The notes: generated from the letters alone by a model not told the origin. A stretch of DNA of 64,000 nucleotides from Arthrobacter globiformis NBRC 12137 (GCF_000238915.1 NZ_BAEG01000083.1:62001-126000); one strand, 5' to 3'. Counted from the first letter of the stretch, positions 33,997-43,801 are shown. Made by a program: numbers and translations.

Positions 33997-36669
33997 CTAC
34001 TTACCCAGACCGGCCCGGCGCAGGGCTTCGGCCATGGCTGTGTCCGCAGAAGCTGGCCGCTGGCCGGACTGCTTCGGCTGTCGCTTTGCGCTGTTGCGCT
34101 CTGCCGCAGCCTGGCCTGAATCACTCCCCTGGCGCGCCCCGGGCTTTCCGGCAGCCTGGCCGGGAGTACCCGCCCGGTTCCGGCCGCCGTCGCGGTTGCC
34201 GCCTGCTGAACGTTCGGCGGCGCGGCCGCCTTCCCGGTCCCGGTCGCCTCCGCCGCGTCCCCCAGCCGGGCGTCCCCCGGCTGGGCGGCCGCCGGAAGGG
34301 GCCGGTTCGTCGTCGAGCCTTAGCGTGAGGGAGATGCGCTTCCGCTCCGGATCGGCCTCAAGCACCTTCACCCGAACCACCTGTCCGGACTTCACCACCT
34401 CGCGCGGATCGGCAACGAACCGGTTCGCGAGCGCCGACACGTGAACCAGCCCGTCCTGGTGGACCCCCACATCCACGAACGCGCCGAAGGCAGCCACGTT
34501 GGTGACGGTTCCTTCGAGGACCATGCCAGGTTTCAGGTCGGAGATCTTTTCGATGCCCTCGGAGAACGACGCGGCCTTGAACGCCGGACGCGGATCGCGG
34601 CCCGGCTTCTCGAGTTCGGCAATGATGTCGCGCACGGTGGGGAGCCCGAACGTTCCATCGACAAAATCGGCAGGGTCCAGCCGTCCGGCGTCGGCCAGCG
34701 GAGCAAGACGGGCGGTGCCGCCGGAAGCGCCGGAAGTGCCGGACCCGCGAGAGGCGCCGGCGGCAGTCAGGACTTTGCGGGCCACCGAGTACGCCTCGGG
34801 GTGCACACTGGAGGCGTCCAGCGGCTCCGCTCCCCCGGTGATCCGCAGGAATCCGGCACACTGTTCGAACGCCTTCGCTCCGAGCCGTGGCACCTTCTTC
34901 AGCTCGCTGCGCTTGGCGAACGGTCCGTGCTCGTTGCGGTACGCCACAATGTTCTCGCTCAGCAGCGGCCCGACGCCGGCCACCCGGCTCAGCAGCGCCG
35001 GCGACGCCGTGTTCACGTCCACGCCCACGGCGTTCACGCAGTCCTCCACCACGGCGTCCAGGCTGCGGTCCAGCTTCGCGGCCGTGACATCGTGCTGGTA
35101 CTGCCCCACGCCGATCGATTTCGGATCGATCTTCACCAGCTCAGCCAGCGGATCCTGCAGGCGGCGGGCAATGGACACCGCGCCGCGCAGGGATACGTCC
35201 ATGCCGGGGAGTTCGGCCGCGGCCAGGGCGGACGCCGAGTACACGGACGCACCTGCCTCGGATACCACCAGCTTCTGCGGCGCTGCGGCCGCCCCGGAAG
35301 CGCTACCGGTGCCGGCACCTGCGGACAACTGCTTGATCAGTTCGGCCGCGAGCTTGTCCGTTTCGCGCGACGCCGTTCCGTTGCCGATGGCCACGAGTTC
35401 GACGGCGTGCTGCCGGGCCAGGCGGGTCAGCGTCGCCAGGGCTTCGTCCCACTTGCGCGCCGGTGCGTGCGGGTAGACGGTGTCCGTGGCCACCACTTTG
35501 CCGGTCTTGTCGACCACTGCCACCTTCACGCCCGTCCGCAGCCCGGGGTCCAGGCCAAGGGTGGAACGGTTTCCGGCAGGCGCCGCCAGCAGCACGTCGC
35601 GCAGGTTGGCGGCGAAAACGCGCACGGCCTCGTCTTCCGCGGCGGCGAACATCCGTCCCCGCAGGTCGGCCGTCAGCCGGGCAAGCACCCGGGAGCGCCA
35701 CGCCACCTGGGCGGTTTGAAGCAGCCACGAGTCGGCGGGCCGGCCACGGTCGGCAACCCCGAGGAACCGCGCCACGGCGGATTCGTAACGGGAGCGCGCG
35801 GCGGCGAGGGCGTCGTCGTCGGCAGGGTCCGCTTCGGTGAGGTCCAGCTCGAGCACCCCGTCCTTCTCACCGCGCAGCAGCGCCAGCACACGGTGCGACG
35901 GCATTCCCGACGGTGCCTGCGAAAACTCGAAGTAGTCCGCGAACTTCTGCCCCTCGGATTCCTTGCCCTTCTTCACCCGGGACACCATCCGGCCCCGCGT
36001 CCACAGCCGCTCTCGCAGGTTCTCGGCAAGGTCGGCGTCCTGGGCCACGCGCTCCACGATGATGGCGCGGGCGCCGGCGAGCGCCACAGCGGCGTCGTCG
36101 ACGGCGTGGTCCGCGTTCAGGTACTTGGCCGCCTCGCGTTCGGGGTCAAGTTCCGGGCGCTTGAGCAAGGCGTCCGCGAGCGGTTCCAGCCCGGCTTCGC
36201 GGGCGATCTGCGCCTTGGTGCGCCGCTTGGACTTGAAGGGCAGGTAGATGTCCTCAAGCCGCGACTTCGTGTCGGCGGCCACGACGGCGGCCTGCAGTTC
36301 CGGGGTCAGCTTCCCCTGCGCGGCAATCGCCTCCAGGACTGTCCGACGGCGGTCCTCCAGTTCGCGGAGGTAGCGCAGGCGCTCATCGAGCTCGCGGAGC
36401 TGGCCGTCGTCGAGCGTCCCGGTGGCTTCCTTGCGGTAGCGGGCGATAAAGGGAACCGTCGACCCGCCGTCGAGCAGTTCCACGGCCGCCTTCACCTGCC
36501 ACGCCTTCACGCTCAGCTCGGCGGCGATCTGTTCCGCTATTCGGGCTGCGACATCGTCCATGCCCTGGCCGCCGGCCGGCGCGGGTGCGGGGGTGTCCTT
36601 CGGCTTTGTCCCGGCGGCGGAGGCAGGGCTGGGCGTGGGCGTGGCGGGGTGCTGCGGCTGTTGGGTCAC
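33997..36669 (-). CDS. tex: Tex family RNA-binding transcription accessory protein
   Basis: 890 residues from GTG 36669 (an internal ATG at 36561 would remove a Pro/Ala-rich leader). Domain order is the N-terminal Tex helical region (VPFIARYRKEATGTLDDGQLRELDERLRYLRELEDRR, IYLPFKSKRRTKAQIAREAGLEPLAD), a YqgF-like fold (STLGLDPGLRTGVKVAVVDKTGKVVATDTVYPH), helix-hairpin-helix repeats (LLSRVAGVGPLLSENIVAYRNEHGPF) and an S1 domain (GMVLEGTVTNVAAFGAFVDVGVHQDGLVHVS). The last 110 residues are an RGG-like Gly/Arg/Asp-rich disordered tail, longer than in E. coli YhgF. Tex acts on transcription complexes and RNA in the cytosol and tolerates stress. It is monocistronic. Confidence 0.94.
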   Translation of the reverse strand: MTQQPQHPATPTPSPASAAGTKPKDTPAPAPAGGQGMDDVAARIAEQIAAELSVKAWQVKAAVELLDGGSTVPFIARYRKEATGTLDDGQLRELDERLRYLRELEDRRRTVLEAIAAQGKLTPELQAAVVAADTKSRLEDIYLPFKSKRRTKAQIAREAGLEPLADALLKRPELDPEREAAKYLNADHAVDDAAVALAGARAIIVERVAQDADLAENLRERLWTRGRMVSRVKKGKESEGQKFADYFEFSQAPSGMPSHRVLALLRGEKDGVLELDLTEADPADDDALAAARSRYESAVARFLGVADRGRPADSWLLQTAQVAWRSRVLARLTADLRGRMFAAAEDEAVRVFAANLRDVLLAAPAGNRSTLGLDPGLRTGVKVAVVDKTGKVVATDTVYPHAPARKWDEALATLTRLARQHAVELVAIGNGTASRETDKLAAELIKQLSAGAGTGSASGAAAAPQKLVVSEAGASVYSASALAAAELPGMDVSLRGAVSIARRLQDPLAELVKIDPKSIGVGQYQHDVTAAKLDRSLDAVVEDCVNAVGVDVNTASPALLSRVAGVGPLLSENIVAYRNEHGPFAKRSELKKVPRLGAKAFEQCAGFLRITGGAEPLDASSVHPEAYSVARKVLTAAGASRGSGTSGASGGTARLAPLADAGRLDPADFVDGTFGLPTVRDIIAELEKPGRDPRPAFKAASFSEGIEKISDLKPGMVLEGTVTNVAAFGAFVDVGVHQDGLVHVSALANRFVADPREVVKSGQVVRVKVLEADPERKRISLTLRLDDEPAPSGGRPAGGRPAGGRGGGDRDREGGRAAERSAGGNRDGGRNRAGTPGQAAGKPGARQGSDSGQAAAERNSAKRQPKQSGQRPASADTAMAEALRRAGLGK

Positions 36670-36805
36670 CAGAACATTTTGCCCTACGCACCCGGATCGG
36701 GAGCGTTCAGGCGTCTGAGGGCCGACTAAACCGCACTACCCACAACGGCCCTTAAGTGGTGTAGTGACTTTATGCAGCGGAGGTCAGCGACTTAGGCGGC
36801 GCATC

Positions 36806-37102
36806 ATGCAGGAACTGCTCATCATTCTCCAGGACGGCTTCAACGATGATGAAGTCGCCATCACGGTCAACGGCAAGGAGGCCCGGTACGACCGCGAAGT
36901 CACCACCCGGGAGCTTTTGGGCATGGCCGAGGAAGTCTCCGTTGAACTGCCGGCAAAAGGCGCAACGGTGGGGGTTGAGGTCACCAGCCGCAATCTCAGT
37001 GCGGAAATGAAGCTCCACGGCAGGCCACGGAGCCTCCTGGTCTCCATTGAGGACGGGGAGCTCGTGCTCAGCGAAGGGACGGGCCGGGAGGCATTCCTTT
37101 AG
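36806..37102 (+). CDS. Small hypothetical protein
   Basis: 98 residues from ATG 36806; an in-frame GTG at 36764 is also possible and no start has a strong ribosome site. The sequence MQELLIILQDGFNDDEVAITVNGKEARYDREVTTRELLGMAEEVSVELP suggests two beta strands, a basic turn and a helix. ATVGVEVTSRNLSAEMKLHGRPRSLLVSIEDGELVLSEGTG at the end suggests a beta-sandwich-like half. It has no membrane segment or known motif. The 3' end overlaps the convergent isomerase gene by 4 bases. Function unknown. Confidence 0.65.
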   Translation: MQELLIILQDGFNDDEVAITVNGKEARYDREVTTRELLGMAEEVSVELPAKGATVGVEVTSRNLSAEMKLHGRPRSLLVSIEDGELVLSEGTGREAFL

Positions 37103-37953
37103 TGCTCGCTGTCAGGAGCCCTCCGCGCCGCCAGCGACAGCGCTTCGTCCAGCACTTTTCCGAAGTTCGCGGCGTCGTGCGCGAACCGGCCCAGGAACAG
37201 CCCCGACACCCCGTCCAGGGAGGGCAGCAGGCCCGGTTTCGCGGAGCCGCCATAAATGACCGGCAATCCCTGCAGCCCGTGGGCACCAAGCAGTTCCCGC
37301 AGAATACGCACGACGGCGGACACGTACGCCGCGCTGGCGGGCTCGGCTGCTCCGATGGCCCAGACGGGTTCATAGGCGATGACCAGCCGGGCGGCGAGCC
37401 CCCAGTCGCCGCCGACCGCGGCCTCGATCTGTCCGCAGACAAACCGGGCGGCGCCTTCCGCGCCCGCCGTACTGTCGGCGACGGCTGCTCCGGTACTTGG
37501 GGTGGTCTCCGTGCCGCGCGACTCCTCCCCCACGCACAGCAGCGGGGTGACGCCGGCGCCGTCGGCCGCCCTGACCTTGAGCGCGATCATGGCGTCGTCC
37601 TCGCCGAAGTGCCGCCGCCGTTCGGCGTGCCCGATCTCCACGAGTCCCACGCCCAGCTCGGCAAGCAGCGACGGCGAGAGCTCACCCGTCCACGGGCCGT
37701 CGGCCCAGCCGCAGTTCTGGGCACCCAGGACCAGCGGCGACCCGGCAATGATGTCCCCGGCCGCCGGAAGCATGGGGAAGGAGGGAATCACGAACGGAAC
37801 CACCCGCCCGGCCGCGAGGGCCGGGCGGGTGTCCACCTGTTGGCGCAGTTCATCCAGCCAGCGCAGGCTGTCCCGGTAGCCCAGGTACATCTTGGTGCTG
37901 ACGCCAACGAAAGTCGTGCCGGGGTCCTTGCTAGCCTGGCTGAGCTGGGTCAC
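37099..37953 (-). CDS. Triose-phosphate-isomerase family protein, probable tetrulose-phosphate isomerase
   Basis: 284 residues from GTG 37953 (AGGAAA four bases upstream). It has the TIM fold with N-terminal lysine in VGVSTKMYLG, the catalytic-histidine segment (VEIGHAERRRHFGEDD), the catalytic glutamate in VIAYEPVWAIGAAEPAS, and the phosphate loops YGGSAKPG and GLFLGRF. Differences from glycolytic TPI are the VSTKMYLG start instead of GNWKMN and insertions around residues 125-150. It is the last gene of a C4-sugar operon. By analogy with EryH of the Brucella erythritol pathway it probably isomerises a tetrulose phosphate. Fold firm, substrate inferred. Confidence 0.85.
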   Translation of the reverse strand: MTQLSQASKDPGTTFVGVSTKMYLGYRDSLRWLDELRQQVDTRPALAAGRVVPFVIPSFPMLPAAGDIIAGSPLVLGAQNCGWADGPWTGELSPSLLAELGVGLVEIGHAERRRHFGEDDAMIALKVRAADGAGVTPLLCVGEESRGTETTPSTGAAVADSTAGAEGAARFVCGQIEAAVGGDWGLAARLVIAYEPVWAIGAAEPASAAYVSAVVRILRELLGAHGLQGLPVIYGGSAKPGLLPSLDGVSGLFLGRFAHDAANFGKVLDEALSLAARRAPDSEH

Positions 37954-38020
37954 GGGGTTTCCTGCCTTCGCTGGAGGTACTGAGCGCCGGGGTTGCTGCG
38001 CTTCTGTGCTTTGCTGCTGA

Positions 38021-39424
38021 CTACTTTTCCAGCAGTACTTCTTCTTGGGCAGTGCCTGCCTTCCCGGTGGCGCTGGTTTCGAGCAGGTCGTCGGCCTTGT
38101 TCTTGAACTTCCGCGTGCCGATCATCATCACCGCGGCGAGGAACGGCAGCACGCCGAGTGCGTACACGCCCATGGTGCCGGTGTCCGAGGCGGTGACCTG
38201 GTTGACGGTCGTCCGCAGGATCGGAGCCACGAAGCCGCCCAGATTGCCCAGCGAGTTGATGAGCCCAATGCCCGCCGCTGCGGCAGTTCCGGTGAGGAAC
38301 GCCGTCGGATACGACCAGGCGATGGGGCCGATGGAGAGGAAGCTACACACCGCGAGGGTGATGAACACGATGCCCAGCGCAGGCAGGTGGTTGGCGCCGG
38401 CCCAAGCGGAGCCGAAGATGCACAGGCCGGTGGAGATGAACAGGCCGGTTCCCCAGACGCGGCGGCGGATCACGGTGTTGGCGGCCTTGCCGATGAAATA
38501 GCAGGCGAAGATGCCGAAGAACCACGGGATGGCAGCCATGAGTCCGACGGCGAGGCCCACCTTCTGGCCGGTCAGCTGGGCGACCTGCTGGGGCAGGTAG
38601 AAGGTCACGCCGTACACGGCGATCTGGAGGCAGAAGTAGATGACCGTGAAGTACCAGACGCGGCCGTTCTTCATGGCTGCAAGGACACCGCGGGGGCCGG
38701 ACTCTTCCTTGACGTTGTCCTCAAGGGCCATGACGTCCTGCAGCGCCTTCTTCTCGTCCTTGTTGAGGAACTTGGCGTCCTGCGGGCTGTTGATCAGGAA
38801 GAAGAAGGCGGCGATGCCCGCCAGCACGGCGAGCATGCCCTCAACGAAGAACATGACCTGCCAGCCCTGGACACCGGGAACCTGGTCGCCGATGTTGATC
38901 AGCCAGCCGGACAGCGGGGCGCCCATCATCTGGGAGAACGGCTGCGCCAGGTAGAAGATCGCGAACATCTTGACCCGGACCTTGTTCGGGAACCAGGCCG
39001 CGAGGAACATGATGACGCCGGGGAAGAGGCCGGCCTCGGTCACGCCCAGCAGGAACCTCAGGATCACAAAGGAGGTCTCGTCCTGCACGAAGGCGAAGCA
39101 GGCGGAGACGATGCCCCAGGTGACGGCGATACGTGCCAGCCACACCTTGGCGCCGAACTTGGTCAGGAGCAGGTTGCTGGGGATCTCGAATAGTGCGTAG
39201 CCGATGAAGAAGATGCCGGCACCCAGCGCGTAGGCACCCGCGCTGATGCCCTTGTCGGCTTCGAGTGCGGCCTCGGCGAAGCCCACGTTGGTGCGGTCCA
39301 GGAAGGCCACGACGTACAGGATGACGAGCATCGGCATGAGCCGGAAGGACGCCTTGGAAATGGCCGATTTGAGAACCGGCGAGTCCAGCAGCTCCTTGGT
39401 GGTGGATGGGTTGGTGACAGTCAT
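38021..39424 (-). CDS. MFS transporter, anion:cation symporter (ACS)-like
   Basis: 467 residues, 12 membrane helices. N-terminal LVILYVVAFLDRTNVGFAEAALEADKGIS is the typical first helix/loop of the ACS family (phthalate, glucarate and galactonate permeases). GVTEAGLFPGVIMFLAAWFPNKVRVKMFAIFYLAQPFSQMMGAPLSGWL, and a second-half loop with NTVIRRRVWGTG, are also as expected. A rich ribosome site (CAAAGAGGAG) precedes the ATG. It lies within the leftward C4-sugar operon, between the 51-residue membrane peptide and the TPI-like gene, so it is the likely importer of the pathway's substrate (a polyol or sugar acid). Confidence 0.9.
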   Translation of the reverse strand: MTVTNPSTTKELLDSPVLKSAISKASFRLMPMLVILYVVAFLDRTNVGFAEAALEADKGISAGAYALGAGIFFIGYALFEIPSNLLLTKFGAKVWLARIAVTWGIVSACFAFVQDETSFVILRFLLGVTEAGLFPGVIMFLAAWFPNKVRVKMFAIFYLAQPFSQMMGAPLSGWLINIGDQVPGVQGWQVMFFVEGMLAVLAGIAAFFFLINSPQDAKFLNKDEKKALQDVMALEDNVKEESGPRGVLAAMKNGRVWYFTVIYFCLQIAVYGVTFYLPQQVAQLTGQKVGLAVGLMAAIPWFFGIFACYFIGKAANTVIRRRVWGTGLFISTGLCIFGSAWAGANHLPALGIVFITLAVCSFLSIGPIAWSYPTAFLTGTAAAAGIGLINSLGNLGGFVAPILRTTVNQVTASDTGTMGVYALGVLPFLAAVMMIGTRKFKNKADDLLETSATGKAGTAQEEVLLEK

Positions 39425-39477
39425 TCAAACTCCTCTTTGAGTAAAAGTGAGCAAATCAGGTGCCTGCGGGAAAAACC

Positions 39478-39633
39478 TCAGAGTGAAAAGGCGATGAGCA
39501 GTACGCCCGCCAGGCTGGCGAGGACGCCGATGGCCAGGTAGATCTTGCGTTCCCTGGTCCACGAACTGATGCCCGCGGGGACCGCTTGTGCGGTTGCTCG
39601 CCGGGTGGAATTGGTGTTCCGGTTGGAAGCCAT
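39478..39633 (-). CDS. 51-residue single-pass membrane peptide in the C4-sugar operon
   Basis: A short gene with a good ribosome site (CTAGGAAGGACC) before ATG 39633. The N-terminus MASNRNTNSTRRATAQAVPA is polar and positively charged. GISSWTRERK precedes one membrane helix (IYLAIGVLASLAGVLLIAFSL) that ends at the C-terminus. It lies 12 bases after the SDR gene and 53 bases before the transporter gene, all in the same direction. It could be a small accessory subunit or regulator of the transporter; that is an inference. Too short for homology from inspection, but coding is supported by the ribosome site and gene packing. Confidence 0.7.
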   Translation of the reverse strand: MASNRNTNSTRRATAQAVPAGISSWTRERKIYLAIGVLASLAGVLLIAFSL

Positions 39634-39645
39634 GGCCGGTCCTTC

Positions 39646-40413
39646 CTAGTGCATGTAGAGGCCGCCATCCACATTCAGCGTCTGGCCGGAGATGTATCCG
39701 GCGTCCTCGCTGATGAGGAAGGCGATGGCTGCTGCGATGTCGCGGGTGGAACCGACCCTGTTGACCACGAGGTCCTTGACCAGTTCGTCCTTGCGTTCCT
39801 GGCTCAGGGTCCCGCCCATGATGTCGGTGTCGATGGGGCCGGGTGAGATGGCGTTGACGGTGATGTCGTACTCCCCGAGTTCACGGGCCGTGGCGCGGGT
39901 CAGGCCGATCACGCCGGCCTTCGCCACGGAGTACGGGGTCTTGGAGAACGTCCCGCCGCCGCGCTGCGCGGAGACGGAGGAGATGTTCACGATGCGGCCG
40001 ATCCGGTGCTTGGCCATGGATTCGGCGACGCGGCGGGTGGCGTAGTGGACGCCGTTGAGGTTGATGTTGAGCACGCGGTCCCATTCGGCGGCGTCGAGTT
40101 CCAGGTACGGGACGGGAGAGCTGACGCCGGCAACGTTGGCCAGGGCCACGATCTGGGGCAGCTCCGCCTCGATGGAGTCGATCGCTGCGCGGACTGATGC
40201 CTCGTCCGCGACGTTCGCGCCCACGCCGTGGGCCTTGACGCCGTACTGGCTGGCGATCTCTTTGGCCGTGGCCTGGCAGAGGGCGTCGTCGAGGTCGATG
40301 ATGCCGATGTTCCAGCCTTGTTCTGCCAGGTAGTTGGCGGTGGCCCGGCCGATGCCGCGCTCCGAGACTGCGCCGGTGACGATGGCTGTGCGCTCGGATG
40401 GAAAAGTACTCAT
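39646..40413 (-). CDS. SDR oxidoreductase, probable polyol/ketose dehydrogenase
   Basis: 255 residues from ATG 40413 with CTTAGGAGCACAGCC upstream. Classical SDR motifs are IVTGAVSERGIGRATANYLA (cofactor), ALANVAGVSSP (NAG-like), Ser of NISSVSAQRG, YSVAK (Tyr-x3-Lys) and the C-terminal YISGQTLNVDGGLYMH. The acidic end of beta-2 (IIDLDD) points to NAD(H). In a C4-sugar operon it may oxidise a tetritol to erythrulose. Downstream genes are the 51-residue membrane peptide and the transporter. Confidence 0.9.
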   Translation of the reverse strand: MSTFPSERTAIVTGAVSERGIGRATANYLAEQGWNIGIIDLDDALCQATAKEIASQYGVKAHGVGANVADEASVRAAIDSIEAELPQIVALANVAGVSSPVPYLELDAAEWDRVLNINLNGVHYATRRVAESMAKHRIGRIVNISSVSAQRGGGTFSKTPYSVAKAGVIGLTRATARELGEYDITVNAISPGPIDTDIMGGTLSQERKDELVKDLVVNRVGSTRDIAAAIAFLISEDAGYISGQTLNVDGGLYMH

Positions 40414-40528
40414 GGCTGTGCTCCTAAGTCGTGGGAGAAATGGGCAGCACAACAGAAGGGCAGCCGCCCGGGGGCGGCGCCCAACTGCTGTGGTGCTCGG
40501 TTGATCAGTGCTTAGTTAGATGGCGCGC

Positions 40529-41497
40529 CTAGTTGATCGGGGCCGGGCCGAGTTCCTCGATGAGCTTCTGCATGGCGACGTAGGCCTTGTTGCGGTACGC
40601 GATCAGCTCGGGGGTGCGCTCGGCCGGGACGTTCAGGAAGCCCGCGCCGGTCTTGGTGCCGAGCTTGCCTGCCTCCACGAGGTCCGTGAGGATCTTCGGT
40701 GTGGCGAAGCGCTCCGGGAAGTCGGTCTGCAGCGACTTGTAGCAGAAGTTGTAGACGTCCAGGCCGGCCATGTCGGCGATGGCGAAGGGGCCGAAGAACG
40801 GCAGCCGGAAGCCGAAGGTGGTGCGGACCAGGGTGTCCACATCCTCCGCCGTCGCGATGCCCTGCTCCACCAGCTGTGCGGCCTCGTGGAAGAGCGCGTA
40901 CTGCAGGCGGTTCAGCACGAAGCCGGTGACGTCCTTGACCACGGCCGTCTGCTTGTTGGCGGAGTGGACCAGGTCGCGGACAGCGGCAACGGTCTCGGTG
41001 GAGGTGCCCTCGTGCGGGATGATCTCGACGCCGGGGATGAACGGCGACGGGTTGGAGAAGTGCACGCCGAGGAAGCGCTCCGGGTTGGCGACCGGCTGGG
41101 AGAGTTCGGCGATGGAGATCGTGGAGGTGTTGGAGCCGATGACGGCGTCCGGCCGGGCGGCGGCGCTGATGCGGGCCAGCGTCTCGTGCTTGATGCCAAT
41201 GACCTCGGGCACCGCCTCCTCGATGAAGTCGGCGTCTGCCACGGCTTCCTCGATGTCCTTCGCGGCCCAGAGGTTCTGTTTGAGGATCTCGGTGGATCCC
41301 TCGGGGAACAGCCCGTCCGCCACGAACTGGTCGGACTCGGTGAGCAGGCGCTCGTAGTTCTTCTGTGCCACCTCGGCGGATACGTCGGCGAGGGCAACGC
41401 GGGCCCCTCCGAGGGCGAGGACCTGGGCGATGCCGCCGCCCATGTAGCCGGAACCGACGACGGCGAACTTGCGTGAGCTGGTGGGTGTATCGGTCAT
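40529..41497 (-). CDS. 3-hydroxyacyl-CoA dehydrogenase family protein (probable sugar-acid 3-dehydrogenase)
   Basis: 322 residues from ATG 41497, next to the rpiB stop (2 bases after). The Rossmann motif is FAVVGSGYMGGGIAQVLALGGARVALADVS. The catalytic pair region is SNTSTISIAELSQPVANPERFLGVHFSNPSPFIPGVEIIP with the family's His in VHFSNP and a Glu/Asn in VKDVTGFVLNRLQYALFHEA. The length fits short-chain HBDH-type enzymes, but no fatty-acid gene is nearby. Relatives in carbohydrate operons oxidise hydroxy acids such as gulonate or tetronates, which fits this operon better. Substrate inferred. Confidence 0.85.
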   Translation of the reverse strand: MTDTPTSSRKFAVVGSGYMGGGIAQVLALGGARVALADVSAEVAQKNYERLLTESDQFVADGLFPEGSTEILKQNLWAAKDIEEAVADADFIEEAVPEVIGIKHETLARISAAARPDAVIGSNTSTISIAELSQPVANPERFLGVHFSNPSPFIPGVEIIPHEGTSTETVAAVRDLVHSANKQTAVVKDVTGFVLNRLQYALFHEAAQLVEQGIATAEDVDTLVRTTFGFRLPFFGPFAIADMAGLDVYNFCYKSLQTDFPERFATPKILTDLVEAGKLGTKTGAGFLNVPAERTPELIAYRNKAYVAMQKLIEELGPAPIN

Positions 41498-41499
41498 GT

Positions 41500-41982
41500 T
41501 CAGTCGGCCTTCGTGTAGTCGGGTTCGTAGGAGCAGATGGCGTCCACCTTGGCGGCGGAGGAGGAGTTTTCGTCGAAGCGGTGCTCCAGCCATTCGCCCA
41601 CGAGCTTCTTGGCAAGTTCCAGCCCAATGACGCGCTGGCCCATGGTGAGGACCTGGGCGTTGTTGCTGAGGACGGAGCGTTCCACGGAGTAGCTGTCGTG
41701 CGCCGTGACGGCGCGGATGCCGGGGACCTTGTTGGCGGCGATGGCCACGCCAAGGCCGGTGCCGCAGATCAGGAGTGCGCGGTCCGCTTCGCCTTCGGCC
41801 ACCTTGCGGGCGGCTGCCACAGCCAGGTGCGGGTACGCGGTGGAGTCGTTGGCCGCGACGCCAATGTCCTCGACGGAGGCAACGCGGGGGTCCGCCTCCA
41901 GCAGGGCCTTCAGTGCTTCCTTGTATTCAACGCCGGCCTCATCGTTGCCGATGACAATGCGCCAGCCTTCTGTGTTGCTCAT
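41500..41982 (-). CDS. rpiB: RpiB-family sugar phosphate isomerase (probable D-erythrulose-4-phosphate isomerase)
   Basis: 160 residues of the RpiB/LacAB fold: [91 protein letters not shown]. The Cys of LICGTGLG is the usual catalytic base. The start ATG overlaps the kinase stop by 4 bases (ATGA), so the two are translationally coupled. In erythritol pathways an RpiB paralogue (EryI/DerI) converts D-erythrulose-4-phosphate to D-erythrose-4-phosphate, and coupling to a DhaK-type kinase supports this over ribose-5-phosphate. Confidence 0.88.
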   Translation of the reverse strand: MSNTEGWRIVIGNDEAGVEYKEALKALLEADPRVASVEDIGVAANDSTAYPHLAVAAARKVAEGEADRALLICGTGLGVAIAANKVPGIRAVTAHDSYSVERSVLSNNAQVLTMGQRVIGLELAKKLVGEWLEHRFDENSSSAAKVDAICSYEPDYTKAD

Positions 41983-43754
41983 TCCGTTGCTCCGTTTCCG
42001 GCCGTCGAGGCCATGTGGGACGCGGCCGGTGTGGAATCGGCCGCATCAGATGCGAGGTAGGTGGCTACGCGTTCGGCGATCAGTCCGAAGGAGACTGCAC
42101 CGGGGTCCGGGTGGCCAAGGCTCTTTTCAGCCAGCGGGCGGGCGCGGCCCTTGAGCGGGCGCAGGTCCGCGGTCCGGCGGGCTGCTTCGTTCGCCGCGGC
42201 AGCGGCGGTGGTGAGGGCACCGGTGAGGGAGGCGCCGCCGTCGAACGCGTCTTTGAACGCGTCCCGGAACGGCAGGAGGGCGTCAACCATGGTCTTGTCC
42301 CCCGGCTCTGCCTTGCCGAGCTCGGTGATGGCGTTGCTGAAGGCGGACACGGCGGCGGACGCGTCCCCGGCGGCGTACGAATCCCGGTTGCCCAGCGCGA
42401 GGCCGGCGGCCATCACGGCGGTACCCCAGAGCGCCCCCGACGTTCCGCCGGCGCGCTCGCTCCAGGCCTCGCCGGCGGCGGTGAGCACGCGTTCAACCGA
42501 GGTTCCGGCTGCTGCATTCTGCTCGCCGGCCGCGGCAGCCGCATCAACGCCGCGGCGCATGCCGATGCCGTGGTCGCCGTCGCCGGCGATCGCGTCCAGG
42601 TCACCAAGCTCCGCTTCATGCTCGACGACGACGTCCCGCACCTGGGCGAGGACGGCGGCTGCCAGCCGGCCCAGGTCAGCGGACGCAGCGGTGGCCTTTT
42701 CGGTCTCCTCGGCGGCTGTGTCTTCGGCGCTGGAGAGTTCGCGGCGGGCGCGCGGCGCGGTGTTGCCCTTGCGGAAGGCAGGGGTGTCGGCCGGCGCGGC
42801 CCAGAACTGTTCGAGTTCGTCGTCGAGCCACAGCAGGGTGAGCGAGAGTCCGGACATGTCCAGGCTGGTGACGAGTTCGCCGCACTCCGGTTCCACGACG
42901 GTCAGGTTGGCGGCGATGAGGAGCTTTTCGATCTTGCCGAAGAGGAGGAACAGCTCGTCGTACTTGACCGTGCCCAGTCCGTTGACGATGGCAACCACGC
43001 GGTCACCGGCGTCGTCGGGTTTGTCCTCGAGAAGCCGGGAGACCAGCAACTCGGCGAGCTCGGACGCCGTGGGCATGGGGTGCTCGGAGATGCCCGGTTC
43101 GCCGTGGATGCCCAGGCCCAGCGACATCTGCCCGGCCGGGACGTGGAACAGCGGCTCGGACGCGCCGGGAAGGGTGCAGCCGTCAAAGGCGACGCCCAGC
43201 GAACGCGTGCGGTGGTTCGTCTTGATGGCGAGACGCTCCACCTCGTCCAGGCTCAGACCGGCCTCGGCCGCGGCGCCTGCGATCTTGAAGACCGTCAGGT
43301 CGCCGGCGATGCCGCGGCGCTTCTCGATCTGGTCCAGCGGCGCACTGGCGATGTCGTCCGTGACCAGCACCGTGCGCGTCTCGATGCCTTCGGCGTTGAG
43401 CCGCAACTGTGCCTGGCCGAAGTGCAGGACGTCCCCGGCGTAATTGCCGTAGCTCAGCAGCACGCCGCCACCCGCGTTTGCCGCCTTGGCCACGCGGTAG
43501 ACCTGTCCGGCGGCCGGCGAGGCGAACATGTTGCCGCACGCGGACCCGGCGGCCAGGCCAGGCCCGACCAGGCCGGCGAAGGCGGGGTAGTGTCCCGAGC
43601 CGCCGCCCACCACGAGGGCCACCTGGCCGGCGGGGATCTCGGTGGAGCGGACGACGCCGCCGTCCACGCGGGCAACGTATCCGCGGTTGGCGGCCACGAA
43701 GCCGTCCAGCGCCTCGTCTGCGAAATCAGCGGGATTGTCGAAGATCTGGGTCAT
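41979..43754 (-). CDS. Fused DhaK-DhaL dihydroxyacetone/erythrulose kinase
   Basis: 591 residues. The DhaK part (about 1-325) has [32 protein letters not shown] and the substrate-binding His217 in [12 protein letters not shown]. The DhaL part (about 355-575) has [15 protein letters not shown] (Mg-ATP Asp residues 391-395), SGGTSGALW-like GGTSGALWG and a C-terminal [10 protein letters not shown]. This is the ATP-dependent single-chain form, as in Citrobacter DHA kinase. It should phosphorylate dihydroxyacetone or, given neighbours, D- or L-erythrulose. The 3' end overlaps rpiB by 4 bases. No PTS DhaM is present. Enzyme class firm, substrate inferred. Confidence 0.9.
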   Translation of the reverse strand: MTQIFDNPADFADEALDGFVAANRGYVARVDGGVVRSTEIPAGQVALVVGGGSGHYPAFAGLVGPGLAAGSACGNMFASPAAGQVYRVAKAANAGGGVLLSYGNYAGDVLHFGQAQLRLNAEGIETRTVLVTDDIASAPLDQIEKRRGIAGDLTVFKIAGAAAEAGLSLDEVERLAIKTNHRTRSLGVAFDGCTLPGASEPLFHVPAGQMSLGLGIHGEPGISEHPMPTASELAELLVSRLLEDKPDDAGDRVVAIVNGLGTVKYDELFLLFGKIEKLLIAANLTVVEPECGELVTSLDMSGLSLTLLWLDDELEQFWAAPADTPAFRKGNTAPRARRELSSAEDTAAEETEKATAASADLGRLAAAVLAQVRDVVVEHEAELGDLDAIAGDGDHGIGMRRGVDAAAAAGEQNAAAGTSVERVLTAAGEAWSERAGGTSGALWGTAVMAAGLALGNRDSYAAGDASAAVSAFSNAITELGKAEPGDKTMVDALLPFRDAFKDAFDGGASLTGALTTAAAAANEAARRTADLRPLKGRARPLAEKSLGHPDPGAVSFGLIAERVATYLASDAADSTPAASHMASTAGNGATE

Positions 43755-43801
43755 GGTTCCTCATTGAATCCGGGTTGGTTGGTCGGTTCTGCTGCGCTGT
43801 C

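Noticed and set aside
34441-36729. Open frame of 762 codons on the plus strand across tex
   Set aside because: Antisense to an unmistakable Tex coding sequence; composition is the typical complement of a high-GC gene.
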